DNA of 9,906 nt from JBGTKH01 sp041744735 (GTDB taxonomy: Bacteria > Planctomycetota > Planctomycetia > Pirellulales > Pirellulaceae), in the NCBI GenBank assembly GCA_041744735.1, contig JBGTKH010000008.1, positions 1 to 9,906 of the forward strand, given 5' to 3'. Position numbers and translations under genes: made by a program. Shown here in pieces: positions 1-6,805 of the stretch; the stretch's first letter is position 1, and each line of letters begins with the position of its first letter. The notes beneath the pieces are model-generated. The model did not search any database and had not been told where the DNA came from. It saw nothing but the letters and a program-made list of their open reading frames with translations.

Positions 1-2
1 AT

Positions 3-221
3 GTTGTATCGGCTCCGCGGATTTGCCGCGGACGGCCGACCTTCAAATATACGCGTATCGAAGTCGCTGGCGTGCTCGATTGGCTCGGGGCCGGCAACTC
101 GCTGGAGGAACTCGTCACGCGATATGAAGGCAAAGTCCCGCGCGAAGCGATTCAGGAGGCAGCAACGCTGGCGGCCGAAGCGCTCGTCCGGGAATCGGCG
201 GCCGTGGCGGGAAGCAAATGA
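3..221 (+). CDS. DUF433 family antitoxin, 5' end outside window
   Basis: The reading frame is open from the left edge to a TGA at 219-221, giving 72 visible residues and no credible internal start, so the N-terminus lies outside the window. The visible start, VVSAPRICRGRPTFKYTRIEV, followed by a VLDWLGAGNSLEEL helix and a PREAIQEAATLAAEAL helix, follows the DUF433 pattern (usual core: GGRP-x-I-x-GTRI-x-V, then a winged-helix-like fold). DUF433 proteins are usually the antitoxins of type II pairs with PIN-like toxins. The stop codon overlaps the ATG of the next gene (ATGA at 218-221), so the two are probably translationally coupled. One oddity is that the usual GTR reads YTR here. Family assignment comes from motif recognition; the antitoxin role is inferred from the neighbour. 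Confidence 0.85.
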   Translation, partial: VVSAPRICRGRPTFKYTRIEVAGVLDWLGAGNSLEELVTRYEGKVPREAIQEAATLAAEALVRESAAVAGSK

Positions 222-622
222 TCGTGCTCGACGAGCAGCTTCTGGGATACGGATTGGACGCGGAGATCCAACGATGGTATCGCGGCACCGTGACGGCAAT
301 AACACACCTTCGACCCGGCACGGTCATCAAGGATGAAGCGATCCCGACACTGTTGCGCACGGCGAGGCAGCCGACGTTTGTTACGCTGAATGTTGTTGAC
401 TTTTGGCGCGGGATGCAGCCCGACCACAGGTTTTCCATCGTGTGTTTCGCACTGCCTGATTCGCGAGCCAACGAGATTCCCGGATTGCTGCGACGGTTGT
501 TTGCCGCCGATCCGTTTCGGACGCGCAGGCAACGGCTTGGGAAGGTCATTCGCGTCAGCACGGAGGGAGTACGGTTCTATACGTGGCAATCGCGGCGTAT
601 CCAGCACATCAAGTGGTCGTAG
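218..622 (+). CDS. PIN-like toxin (DUF5615-type) partner of DUF433
   Basis: This 134-residue protein starts at an ATG that overlaps the antitoxin stop by 4 bp. The N-terminal IVLDEQLL (acidic residues D5 and E6), the central VIKDEAIPTLL (D39, E40) and the FVTLNVVDFWR segment (D61) match the layout of PIN-like DUF5615 proteins: LDE at the N-terminus, a D/E-E-I-L helix, then a TxDxDF strand. Members are thought to be metal-dependent RNases held in check by a DUF433 antitoxin. The third motif is not canonical: TLNVVDF has N58 where an aspartate is usual. The basic C-terminal tail (about residues 100-134, with many Arg and Lys) is longer than in minimal family members. The RNase activity is a family-level expectation. 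Confidence 0.75.
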   Translation: MIVLDEQLLGYGLDAEIQRWYRGTVTAITHLRPGTVIKDEAIPTLLRTARQPTFVTLNVVDFWRGMQPDHRFSIVCFALPDSRANEIPGLLRRLFAADPFRTRRQRLGKVIRVSTEGVRFYTWQSRRIQHIKWS

Positions 623-835
623 GTCAACCTATCTTCGGAGTCCGGGGACTTCATGGTCAGCAACGGCATGTTCGCGCCCCGACCAGCCGCTTCAGGAACG
701 TCGATAACATATTGGTCGTCTGACATTTAGCCAAGCTTTCGCTGACGCCATCAGCAGCGTAGAATGGGAGTATTTCGACTTTCGTATCGTGGTCAGTCGT
801 GTCGATTTTGTTAGCCGGATTGCGGTAATGCATCT

Positions 836-1060
836 ATGGCAAAGAGCAAACCACAACAGGCATTGGAATTCGTCAAGCAACACGCAGCACGAGGCGCAAG
901 TGCCACGGACATCCACAATGTGTTCTTTGGCAATTGGGGTCGGTTTGCCCAATTGTTCCCCAGCCGCGCTGAGCGCGAAGCCTTTCTGCAAACGCCCGAG
1001 TACGAAGAGATCGCCCGTATACGCTTGGAACTCCGCCAGCAAGAGAAGGCCGCGTCCTAG
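836..1060 (+). CDS. Small hypothetical protein, 74 aa
   Basis: An ATG at 836 opens a 74-residue frame ending in TAG at 1058-1060. The protein looks soluble and helical: a basic start (MAKSKPQQALEFVKQHAAR), a middle segment GASATDIHNVFFGNWGRFAQLF that could form a short helix-turn-helix-like pair, and a charged C-terminal helix (EYEEIARIRLELRQQEK). It has no signal peptide and no membrane segment. I do not recognise the family and assign no function. It is separated by 213 bp from the toxin gene upstream and by 62 bp from the NagB fusion downstream, so it may be its own unit. The regular amphipathic composition makes it a better coding candidate than overlapping frames, but no clear Shine-Dalgarno precedes the ATG. 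Confidence 0.55.
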   Translation: MAKSKPQQALEFVKQHAARGASATDIHNVFFGNWGRFAQLFPSRAEREAFLQTPEYEEIARIRLELRQQEKAAS

Positions 1061-1122
1061 CACTGGCCGTGGTATCCTGACAAGAGGCTTCAGTTTCGTT
1101 GTGTGATGCGCCGGTGTTCGTA

Positions 1123-3015
1123 ATGGAAAGTCGCCCGACGATGGATAGTAAACCGCGATTGGCAGCGGGAACGAATCTGCCTTGCTATGTGTTCGATACG
1201 GGCAAGGACTTGGCCCGCTACGTGGCTCAGATCATTGCGGGGGTGATTCGCGAGCGGAATGCGCGGGGGCAGCATGCGGTGTTAGGGTTGCCGACGGGGT
1301 CGACGCCGGTGGGTGTGTACCGCGAGTTGATCCGCATGTACAACGACGAAGGGTTGGACTTCTCGGGCGTGGTGACGTTTAACCTCGACGAATACTACGG
1401 CCTGCAGCCGGACCAGTTGCAGAGTTACCACCGCTGGATGCACGAGCATTTCTTTAAGCACGTGAACGTTCCGGCGGAGAACATCAACATCCCGAAAGGA
1501 AACCTGCCGCCGGAAGCGGTTGATGCGCATGGCCGCGACTACGAAGAGCGGATTGCGCGGGCCGGCGGGATCGACGTGCTGCTGCTGGGCATCGGGCAGA
1601 ACGGGCACATCGGGTTCAACGAACCGTTCAGCGCCCGCAACAGCCGCACGCGGCTCTGCACGCTCGACCCGGTCACTCGCAAGTCGGCGGCCAGCGACTT
1701 CTTTGGCGAAGAGAACGTCCCCGCACAAGCGATCACGATGGGGATCGGGACGATTCTGGATGCGCGGAAGATTTTGCTGTTAGCGCTGGGCGAACACAAG
1801 GCGGCCATCATTCGGGCAACCGCCGAAGGGCCCGTCACCGATCGTGTGCCGGCCAGCTTTCTGCAAGAGCACGGCGACGCGGCGGCCCTGCTCGATGAAG
1901 CGGCGGGCAAAGACTTGACGGCCAGCGTCACGCCGTGGTTAGTGGGTCATGTTGAATGGACAGACGCACGGATCAAACGCGCCCTGCTGTGGTTGTGCGA
2001 GCGCACCAAGAAAGCGCTGCTGATGCTGGACGACGACGATTTCCGCAATCACGGTCTGCATCAGCTTCTGCGACAACACGGGCCGGCTCAGCAAGTGGCG
2101 CATCGCGTCTTCCTCTGGATGATGAACACAATCGAGTATCATCCAGCCGGTCGGCAGCCGCGGCGCGTGATCTGCTTCAGCCCGCATCCCGACGACGACG
2201 TGATCAGCATGGGCGGCACGCTGATCCGGCTGGTCGAGGACGGGCACGAGGTGCACATCGCCTACATGACCAGCGGCAACATCGCCGTGTTCGATCACGA
2301 CGCCCAGCGCATCGCCGATCTGGTGACCGAATACAACCGCCTGTTCGACATCGACCAGAACAAATCTCGGCTGGTGGAATCGACTGTCCACGATTCGCTG
2401 TCGGCGAAAAAGGCAGGTGACGAGGACGCCGACGCGGTGCTCAAAATCAAAGCGCTAATTCGCTGGAGCGAAGCCAAGGCCGGTGCTCTGGAAGTCGGCT
2501 GCCGCGAAGAGCACCTGCACTTTCTCGACTTGCCCTTCTATCGCACCGGTAAAGTGGCCAAGAACCCAACCGGCCCCGCAGACATCGCCATCGTGCGGCA
2601 ATTGATCGAGCGGATTGCTCCGCAGCAGATCTATGTGGCCGGCGATCTCTCCGACCCGCACGGCACGCATCGCGTGTGCGCCGAAGCGATCTTCGCGGCT
2701 CTTCGTGAAATCGAAGCGGCTGGCGGCACGCGGCCCGAAGTGCTGCTGTACCGCGGCGCCTGGCAGGAATACGAGTTGCACGAAATCGAATTGGCGGTGC
2801 CGCTCAGCCCCAGCGACCTGGAACGCAAACGCCAGGCGATCTTCATGCACGAAAGCCAGAAAGACGAAGCCTTGTTCCCCGGCGCCGACCCGCGCGAGTT
2901 CTGGCAGCGGGCCGATGACCGCAACAAGGGCACGGCCGCCAAGTACAACCAAATCGGTCTGCCGCGATACTTCGCGATGGAAGCCTTCGTCCGCTGGAAC
3001 GGCGTGCCGATCTGA
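1123..3015 (+). CDS. nagB: Glucosamine-6-phosphate deaminase fused to PIG-L/LmbE deacetylase
   Basis: With the 1123 ATG this is a 630-residue cytoplasmic protein of two enzymes. Residues 30-290 or so are NagB-like: LPTGSTPVGVY (sugar-phosphate loop), FNLDEYYGL with D89 as the expected enolisation base, and GIGQNGHIGFNEP with N160, H162 and E167 for ring opening. NagB converts glucosamine 6-phosphate to fructose 6-phosphate and ammonia. Residues 345-600 or so are a PIG-L domain: SPHPDDDVISMGGT (H355 and D358 as likely zinc ligands, D357 as likely base) and DPHGTH with H516 as the probable third ligand. The length fits the known NagB-LmbE fusion family of about 640-650 aa. A start at 1141 is also possible, with GGAAAG 10 bp ahead of it; a TTG at 1099 is less likely. 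The PIG-L substrate is unknown; linked N-deacetylation and deamination of an amino sugar is inference. Confidence 0.93.
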   Translation: MESRPTMDSKPRLAAGTNLPCYVFDTGKDLARYVAQIIAGVIRERNARGQHAVLGLPTGSTPVGVYRELIRMYNDEGLDFSGVVTFNLDEYYGLQPDQLQSYHRWMHEHFFKHVNVPAENINIPKGNLPPEAVDAHGRDYEERIARAGGIDVLLLGIGQNGHIGFNEPFSARNSRTRLCTLDPVTRKSAASDFFGEENVPAQAITMGIGTILDARKILLLALGEHKAAIIRATAEGPVTDRVPASFLQEHGDAAALLDEAAGKDLTASVTPWLVGHVEWTDARIKRALLWLCERTKKALLMLDDDDFRNHGLHQLLRQHGPAQQVAHRVFLWMMNTIEYHPAGRQPRRVICFSPHPDDDVISMGGTLIRLVEDGHEVHIAYMTSGNIAVFDHDAQRIADLVTEYNRLFDIDQNKSRLVESTVHDSLSAKKAGDEDADAVLKIKALIRWSEAKAGALEVGCREEHLHFLDLPFYRTGKVAKNPTGPADIAIVRQLIERIAPQQIYVAGDLSDPHGTHRVCAEAIFAALREIEAAGGTRPEVLLYRGAWQEYELHEIELAVPLSPSDLERKRQAIFMHESQKDEALFPGADPREFWQRADDRNKGTAAKYNQIGLPRYFAMEAFVRWNGVPI

Positions 3016-3198
3016 TTACGGACTGGGATTGAAGGCCTTGTCGATCTGGTTTCCCGAATGATTGAAGCTGTCCCCTACGGCTTGCGCCATGATCAGCACT
3101 GTGGCGGCGACGGCCAGTAGGATCATGGCCAACATGACGGCGTACTCGACCGCCGTGGGGCCCTCTTCGCATTGTAGAAATCGCCAGATTGGTTGCAT
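3016..3198 (-). CDS. Flp/Fap-type IVb pilin subunit
   Basis: This 60-residue protein has the features of an Flp major pilin. A short leader (MQPIWRFLQCEEG) is followed by the processing motif G13-PTAV-E18-Y19, where the TadV/CpaA-type prepilin peptidase would cut after G13. Next comes one hydrophobic helix (about residues 20-42, AVMLAMILLAVAATVLIM) and a short polar C-terminus. Mature subunits are assembled at the inner membrane by the Tad machinery into thin adhesive pili. No tad, cpa or rcp genes are visible nearby, so this copy is separated from any secretion locus, at least within this window. Its TAA directly abuts the TGA of the convergent NagB fusion. The ATG at 3196-3198 is the natural start because it gives a leader of usual length. 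Confidence 0.88.
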   Translation of the reverse strand: MQPIWRFLQCEEGPTAVEYAVMLAMILLAVAATVLIMAQAVGDSFNHSGNQIDKAFNPSP

Positions 3199-3512
3199 GG
3201 CTCGGTGCTGCTTTCAACAGACGGCGCGTTCGGGCACAGATGCTCAAGAGACTGCTAAGACAAGTTTGCCGCTCCGCATGTGAAATGACGTGGTCACTCG
3301 CGGAGTGCGGTATAGAAAACCTAATACGGAAAACGGCCTTTGGCAAATCCATGGACGTTGAAATGGCCTGCGGGCATGCGGCGCGCCGAGAGATTTGCAG
3401 GCGGCGATATGCTTCGGCGGAAGAAGCGTTACAGAGTGACCGCAAATTCCCGTAGCGGATTTCGTGAGAATTCCGAAGTTTCACAACTTCGGCTACGGTT
3501 TTGAATTGTCCG
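3199..3512. other. Gene-free gap of 314 bp
   Basis: No convincing coding frame lies between the pilin start at 3198 and the AlkP-fold gene stop at 3513. The one longer plus-strand frame (3189-3455) has no family pattern and overlaps the pilin. The right half holds the nested inverted repeat described separately. The left half should carry the pilin promoter on the minus strand, but I see no unambiguous -35/-10 pair or Shine-Dalgarno sequence. Confidence 0.6.
3451..3497. repeat. Nested inverted repeat / REP-like hairpin
   Basis: An inner perfect stem is formed by CCGAAGTT (3473-3480) and AACTTCGG (3485-3492) around a TCAC loop. An outer pair CGTAGC (3451-3456) and GCTACG (3492-3497) brackets it. 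The element lies 16 bp past the stop of the minus-strand AlkP-fold gene, so it could act as a transcript-end hairpin, but no clear U-run follows on that strand. The nested form resembles dispersed intergenic repeats. Whether it recurs elsewhere in the genome cannot be seen here. Confidence 0.55.
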
Positions 3513-4838
3513 CTAGATTCCAAATTGCCGCAACACGAGATCGGCGACGTCGGTGTCGGGCGTTGGGCGTTCGACGAATACGCCTTTTTGCGATGACAAA
3601 AGCACGCCGCGTTGAGCGTCGCTGGCGGCCGGCGCTCCGTGCGAGCCTTTGACGAGCGTGGCGTCCAGCGGGATGCTCTTGGTGGCAAAGTCAAAGTGCA
3701 ACTCGACCGGGTCGTAGCCGGGCTTGCGGTGAATGTCCACCGTGCGGGCAAACGCCGGGGCTTTGCCATCTTCTAGCCACCAATAATACGCCTGCCAACT
3801 GTTGGGCGTGGAGATTAAAATCACATCACCCGCTCGTTCGTGATGCAGTTCGTACTTCTCGCGCTCGTCGCCGGCCAGCACTTCCGCGATTCCCGGCGCA
3901 CCGCGGAACAGTTTTGCGACTTGCGAAACGACTGATTCACTCGCGTTGTTCACAAAGACGTGCGAAAACTGATGGTCGACTAGCGCCCAGGCTTGGCTTT
4001 GCTGCAAATCAAGGTGTTCGCCGTCGTCCGCCTCGCGCACCTTCAATAGTCCCGCTTGGCGCAGCACGCGATTCGGGTAACTCACGTGATCGACTGGTGT
4101 GATCACGTACTCGCTGGCGATCAGCCATAACAGATTCGTGCCGGCGTAGGCTTGCTGGAAGCCGGCGACCAGCTTGCCGATCACTTCGTCTAACTCGCCC
4201 AATGCCTTTTTCGCAGGCTCGCTGTCGGGGCCGGTTTTTTGGGCGGCGTAGTCTAGGTGTGGGAGATAGAGGCAGAAAAATTTGGGTAGAAAGATGGTTG
4301 CGGCGTGGATGGCTGATTCGACGATCCACGCGGTTGACTTGATGTTGGCCAGCGGGCCCCAGAAATGTTGCAGCGGGAAGTGGCCGATGGCGTCTCGCAG
4401 TTGGCCGTACAACTCTGTCGGCTTCGTGTAGCACCACAGCGACTCTGATCCGTCCGGGTTGTGCACCGGCGCGGGCATGCAAACGTAGTCGGCGCCGCAA
4501 CCTTTGCTGAGCATCGGGAACCAGACGGCCGACGTCAGCTTCGGGTCATGCTGATGTAAGATGTCCCAGATCTGCGGTGCCAGGATTTTTTCATTCCAGG
4601 CCGTCCACATTTCGACTTCCTGCTTGTCGCGCCAGTAAAACCCGTTCCCCACAACGCCATGTTCCGCTGGCAGCTTGCCCGTCAGCATATTCGCTTGCAC
4701 AGGCCACGTGACACACGGAAAACTCGGCACCAACGGCGCCCGGTCGCCGCCCGCCACCAACGCAGAAAGCCGCGGCATGTGCGCCACGTCCTGGCCGCGC
4801 AGTCCTGGAATCGAGAGGAAAACAACTTGGTCGGACAT
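3513..4838 (-). CDS. AlkP-superfamily phosphodiesterase-like protein, EboF type
   Basis: This 441-residue protein has the alkaline phosphatase/type I phosphodiesterase fold. The nucleophile region is PSFPCVTWPVQANMLTG (T44 as expected nucleophile), followed by LPAEHGVVGNGFYWRD, typical of nucleotide pyrophosphatase-like proteins; YLPHLDYAAQKTGPDS (D196) and GSHGAP (H400) follow. Several usual metal ligands differ: P11 where the family has Asp in DGxR, Q200 instead of His in DxxGH, and E243-Y244 instead of Asp-His in SDHG. From memory, EboF-like proteins share a VNG-rich core and an SEYG-type motif, so this looks like a subfamily trait and not decay. It has no signal peptide. It is the last gene of a minus-strand unit, 33 bp after the TIM-barrel gene, with GGAA ahead of its ATG. 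Substrate unknown. Confidence 0.85.
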   Translation of the reverse strand: MSDQVVFLSIPGLRGQDVAHMPRLSALVAGGDRAPLVPSFPCVTWPVQANMLTGKLPAEHGVVGNGFYWRDKQEVEMWTAWNEKILAPQIWDILHQHDPKLTSAVWFPMLSKGCGADYVCMPAPVHNPDGSESLWCYTKPTELYGQLRDAIGHFPLQHFWGPLANIKSTAWIVESAIHAATIFLPKFFCLYLPHLDYAAQKTGPDSEPAKKALGELDEVIGKLVAGFQQAYAGTNLLWLIASEYVITPVDHVSYPNRVLRQAGLLKVREADDGEHLDLQQSQAWALVDHQFSHVFVNNASESVVSQVAKLFRGAPGIAEVLAGDEREKYELHHERAGDVILISTPNSWQAYYWWLEDGKAPAFARTVDIHRKPGYDPVELHFDFATKSIPLDATLVKGSHGAPAASDAQRGVLLSSQKGVFVERPTPDTDVADLVLRQFGI

Positions 4839-4871
4839 GATAAATTTCCGCGTCTGGTTACGATGATGGTG

Positions 4872-5705
4872 TTAGCTTGTTATGAGCGGTTGCAGAAATT
4901 CAAACGCCCGGCGGGCGGCGGTGGCGGCTTCGTGGCTGTGGCGGCTGAGTTCGACGTGCAGGCCGCCTGCGTAGCCGGTTTCGGCCAAGGCGTCGAGGAT
5001 CGGCGGGAAGTCCATTTCGCCGTCGCCGAACATCAGGTGCTCGTGCGCGCCGGCGCGCATGTCTTCGATGTGCACGTTCACGATCCGCGGCGCCCAGCGG
5101 CGGATGTAGTCGACGATCGGCACTTCGCCCTGACAGTAAAGGTGACCAACGTCCAGCGTCAGTTGAAAGTGCGGCGCGTCGATCCAATGTAACAGCCGCT
5201 CGTAGGCCGCCATCGTGTCGATGAACATGCCCGGTTCGGGCTCGAAGCCCAGCGTCACTTGCTGCTGGCCCGCGTAGTCGATTACCTGCCGCAATCCGCC
5301 GGCCAGCCGCTCTAAGGCCTCTTCCTCCGACGCCTCGTCGCGCAAAATGCCGGACCAGAATGAGACACAGTCGCTGCCCAACTGCTTCGCCAGATCGATG
5401 CAGCGGCAGAGAAAATCGACTCGCTTGGCTCGCCCCGACGCATCGGCGGTCATCAGCGTAGGCTCGTGCTTCGTGCGCGGATCGAGCAGAAATCGAGCGC
5501 CGGTTTCGATCACGTTGCGCATGCCGTGATGCTGCAACCGCTCCCGCATTTGCTGCACATTCTCTGTCAATCGATCGTCAAACGGATTCAGCGTGCCATG
5601 ATCGACCGTGAGGGCCACGCTGCGGTAGCCGATCTCCGCCAACAGGTCGACCGCCGCAAGCGGATCGTGATGAGCCAAACCGTTGGTGTTGTAGCCGAGA
5701 AGCAC
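4872..5705 (-). CDS. TIM-barrel sugar phosphate isomerase/epimerase-like protein, in EboE position
   Basis: This 277-residue AP_endonuc_2 (xylose isomerase-like) TIM barrel shows the expected metal-site residues at strand ends: E155 in GFEPEPG, D185 and H188 in LDVGH, H212 and E214 in VNVHIED, and E252 in HVELSRH. Proteins of this type isomerise or epimerise sugars and inositols, but the substrate cannot be read from the sequence. The start is GTG (5703-5705). An in-frame TAA 13-15 bp upstream, inside the heptamer array, leaves no room for an earlier ATG or GTG. The gene sits between an EboC-type prenyltransferase (50 bp upstream) and the EboF-type gene, so it holds the eboE slot. It is shorter than cyanobacterial EboE (about 390 aa by memory) and does not share its N-terminus, so it may be an analogue. 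Confidence 0.88.
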   Translation of the reverse strand: MLLGYNTNGLAHHDPLAAVDLLAEIGYRSVALTVDHGTLNPFDDRLTENVQQMRERLQHHGMRNVIETGARFLLDPRTKHEPTLMTADASGRAKRVDFLCRCIDLAKQLGSDCVSFWSGILRDEASEEEALERLAGGLRQVIDYAGQQQVTLGFEPEPGMFIDTMAAYERLLHWIDAPHFQLTLDVGHLYCQGEVPIVDYIRRWAPRIVNVHIEDMRAGAHEHLMFGDGEMDFPPILDALAETGYAGGLHVELSRHSHEAATAARRAFEFLQPLITS

Positions 5706-5708
5706 GGT

Positions 5709-5736
5709 AATTACGAATTACGAATTACGAATTACG
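5709..5736. repeat. Heptamer tandem array, 4 x AATTACG
   Basis: Four perfect copies of AATTACG lie at 5709-5715, 5716-5722, 5723-5729 and 5730-5736. Two degenerate heptamers follow, AAGGATG (5737-5743) and AAGGAAT (5744-5750). The array fills nearly all of the 50 bp between the prenyltransferase stop (5756) and the GTG start of the TIM-barrel gene (5705), with only 3 bp separating it from that start. It therefore takes the place of the ribosome binding region. Confidence 0.97.
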
Positions 5737-5755
5737 AAGGATGAAGGAATACAGG

Positions 5756-6748
5756 TTAGGTCGAGTAGACCCACTTGCCCAACAACAGCGTTGGCAGCAG
5801 CAAGGCCAGCACGCCTAGTGCCCAAAACGGTTCGCTGGGGCGAGTGACGGCCAGGGTCACTGCCGCGTCGAGAATGATTAGCGACAGAATACAATGTTTT
5901 ACGGCGGCCTGCACGAGTTGTGGCGCCGGATCGAGAATCGCCGAGTAGCAGCGGCGGAAGATCGTCGCCACCAACAGCAACAACATCAAGGGCCAAATCA
6001 TTGGCGGGCGCAGCATCAGGCGAGGCGCGTTGCCGCCGACCCAAGGAAACAGCGCCAACATCCCAACGCCGGCCATCATGACCGCCACGGCCGAGATCAA
6101 CTGCCGGCGGCTGCTCGCGGTCGCCTCCGTCCGCGCAAACCATGTTACGCCGACAATGTAAACTCCGATTCCGCCAGCGACGAGCAATTGTGTCACATCG
6201 TATCCCAAAGTCGCGGAATTGCCCGCGGCAACCAGCGGCGCGACGCTCATCCCCAACAGCACGTTCAGAAACCGGCAAGCGCCCATCGCCAGCGGCCCCA
6301 CCAGCGTCTTCTTCAACACAGCGTCGTACAGCACGATGGCCACGGCCAACGCCGTGGCCACAGCGCCGCTGCGCCATGCGGCGGCCGCTTCGACCGGCAA
6401 GATGTAGCCCGCCAGCCAACCCGCCGCGGCGCCGACCAGCAACAGTTCATAACCTAACCACTTGGCCCAGCCGACGGGGATTTGGCCCGAGGGCAACGGA
6501 CGATTCGGCCGCTCGCGTGCGTCGACCTCGATGTCGTAAACGTCGTTCAACACCATCCCCGCCGTGTAGAGCAGGCTCGATGCAATCAACAGCAGCACGA
6601 AGACTACGACCGGCTGCAATGACTGATGCACAAACAGAAACCCCATCGCCACGTCGGCCATCGCCGTGAAGACGTTGGGAATGCGAAACAGCCGCATGTA
6701 GGCGAGTAGCGTGGGCGGTCGCGGTAAGTGGTTTTGCTTGTCAGTCAC
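5756..6748 (-). CDS. eboC: UbiA-family prenyltransferase, EboC type
   Basis: From the GTG at 6748 this is a 330-residue multi-pass membrane protein of the UbiA superfamily, which transfers isoprenoid chains to acceptors. It opens with RLFRIPNVFTAMADV. The first Asp-rich motif is LNDVYDIEVDARERPNRPLPSG (D69, D72 and D76 as likely Mg-diphosphate ligands). The second conserved region, LYDAVLKKTLVGPLAMGACR followed by LNVLLGMSVAP, has the GPLxMGxCRxxNxLLG signature I associate with EboC rather than ordinary UbiA, MenA or chlorophyll synthase. About eight or nine hydrophobic stretches are visible. A TTG at 6802 would add 18 residues unlike the family. It heads a unit with the TIM-barrel and EboF-type genes downstream. 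In cyanobacteria, ebo genes are linked to precursor transport to the periplasm; the same role here is inference. Confidence 0.85.
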   Translation of the reverse strand: MTDKQNHLPRPPTLLAYMRLFRIPNVFTAMADVAMGFLFVHQSLQPVVVFVLLLIASSLLYTAGMVLNDVYDIEVDARERPNRPLPSGQIPVGWAKWLGYELLLVGAAAGWLAGYILPVEAAAAWRSGAVATALAVAIVLYDAVLKKTLVGPLAMGACRFLNVLLGMSVAPLVAAGNSATLGYDVTQLLVAGGIGVYIVGVTWFARTEATASSRRQLISAVAVMMAGVGMLALFPWVGGNAPRLMLRPPMIWPLMLLLLVATIFRRCYSAILDPAPQLVQAAVKHCILSLIILDAAVTLAVTRPSEPFWALGVLALLLPTLLLGKWVYST

Positions 6749-6805
6749 GGGGCAAGATCGGTGTTTCTGAGTACGCGTTTGTCGACTGGAATCCAGCGGC
6801 AAGAG

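Noticed and set aside
741..755. Small hairpin GCTGA-cgcca-TCAGC downstream of the toxin gene
   Set aside because: A 5-bp stem without a T-run is within chance expectation in this GC-rich region.
692..1063. Minus-strand frame opposite the 74-residue gene
   Set aside because: It has no recognisable family and an irregular composition; the plus-strand frame has more regular, protein-like sequence.
1099..1122. TTG at 1099 as the start of the NagB fusion
   Set aside because: Two in-frame ATGs follow at 1123 and 1141, the latter with a GGAAAG ahead of it, and the extra residues have no family match.
1381..1640. N160 in place of the E. coli NagB active-site Asp as a sign of inactivation
   Set aside because: Many Gram-positive and fusion-type NagB proteins carry GxNGHIGFNEP, so the Asn is a common family variant.
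2843..3769. Long minus-strand frame of 308 codons
   Set aside because: It overlaps three better-supported genes (the NagB fusion, the pilin and the AlkP-fold gene), and its composition is Arg/Ser/Pro-rich as expected for a shadow frame in GC-rich DNA.
5718..6419. Minus-strand frame of 233 codons inside eboC
   Set aside because: It is an out-of-frame shadow of the prenyltransferase with Gly/Arg-rich sequence. Its C-terminus (SSFVIRNS) is the AATTACG array translated.
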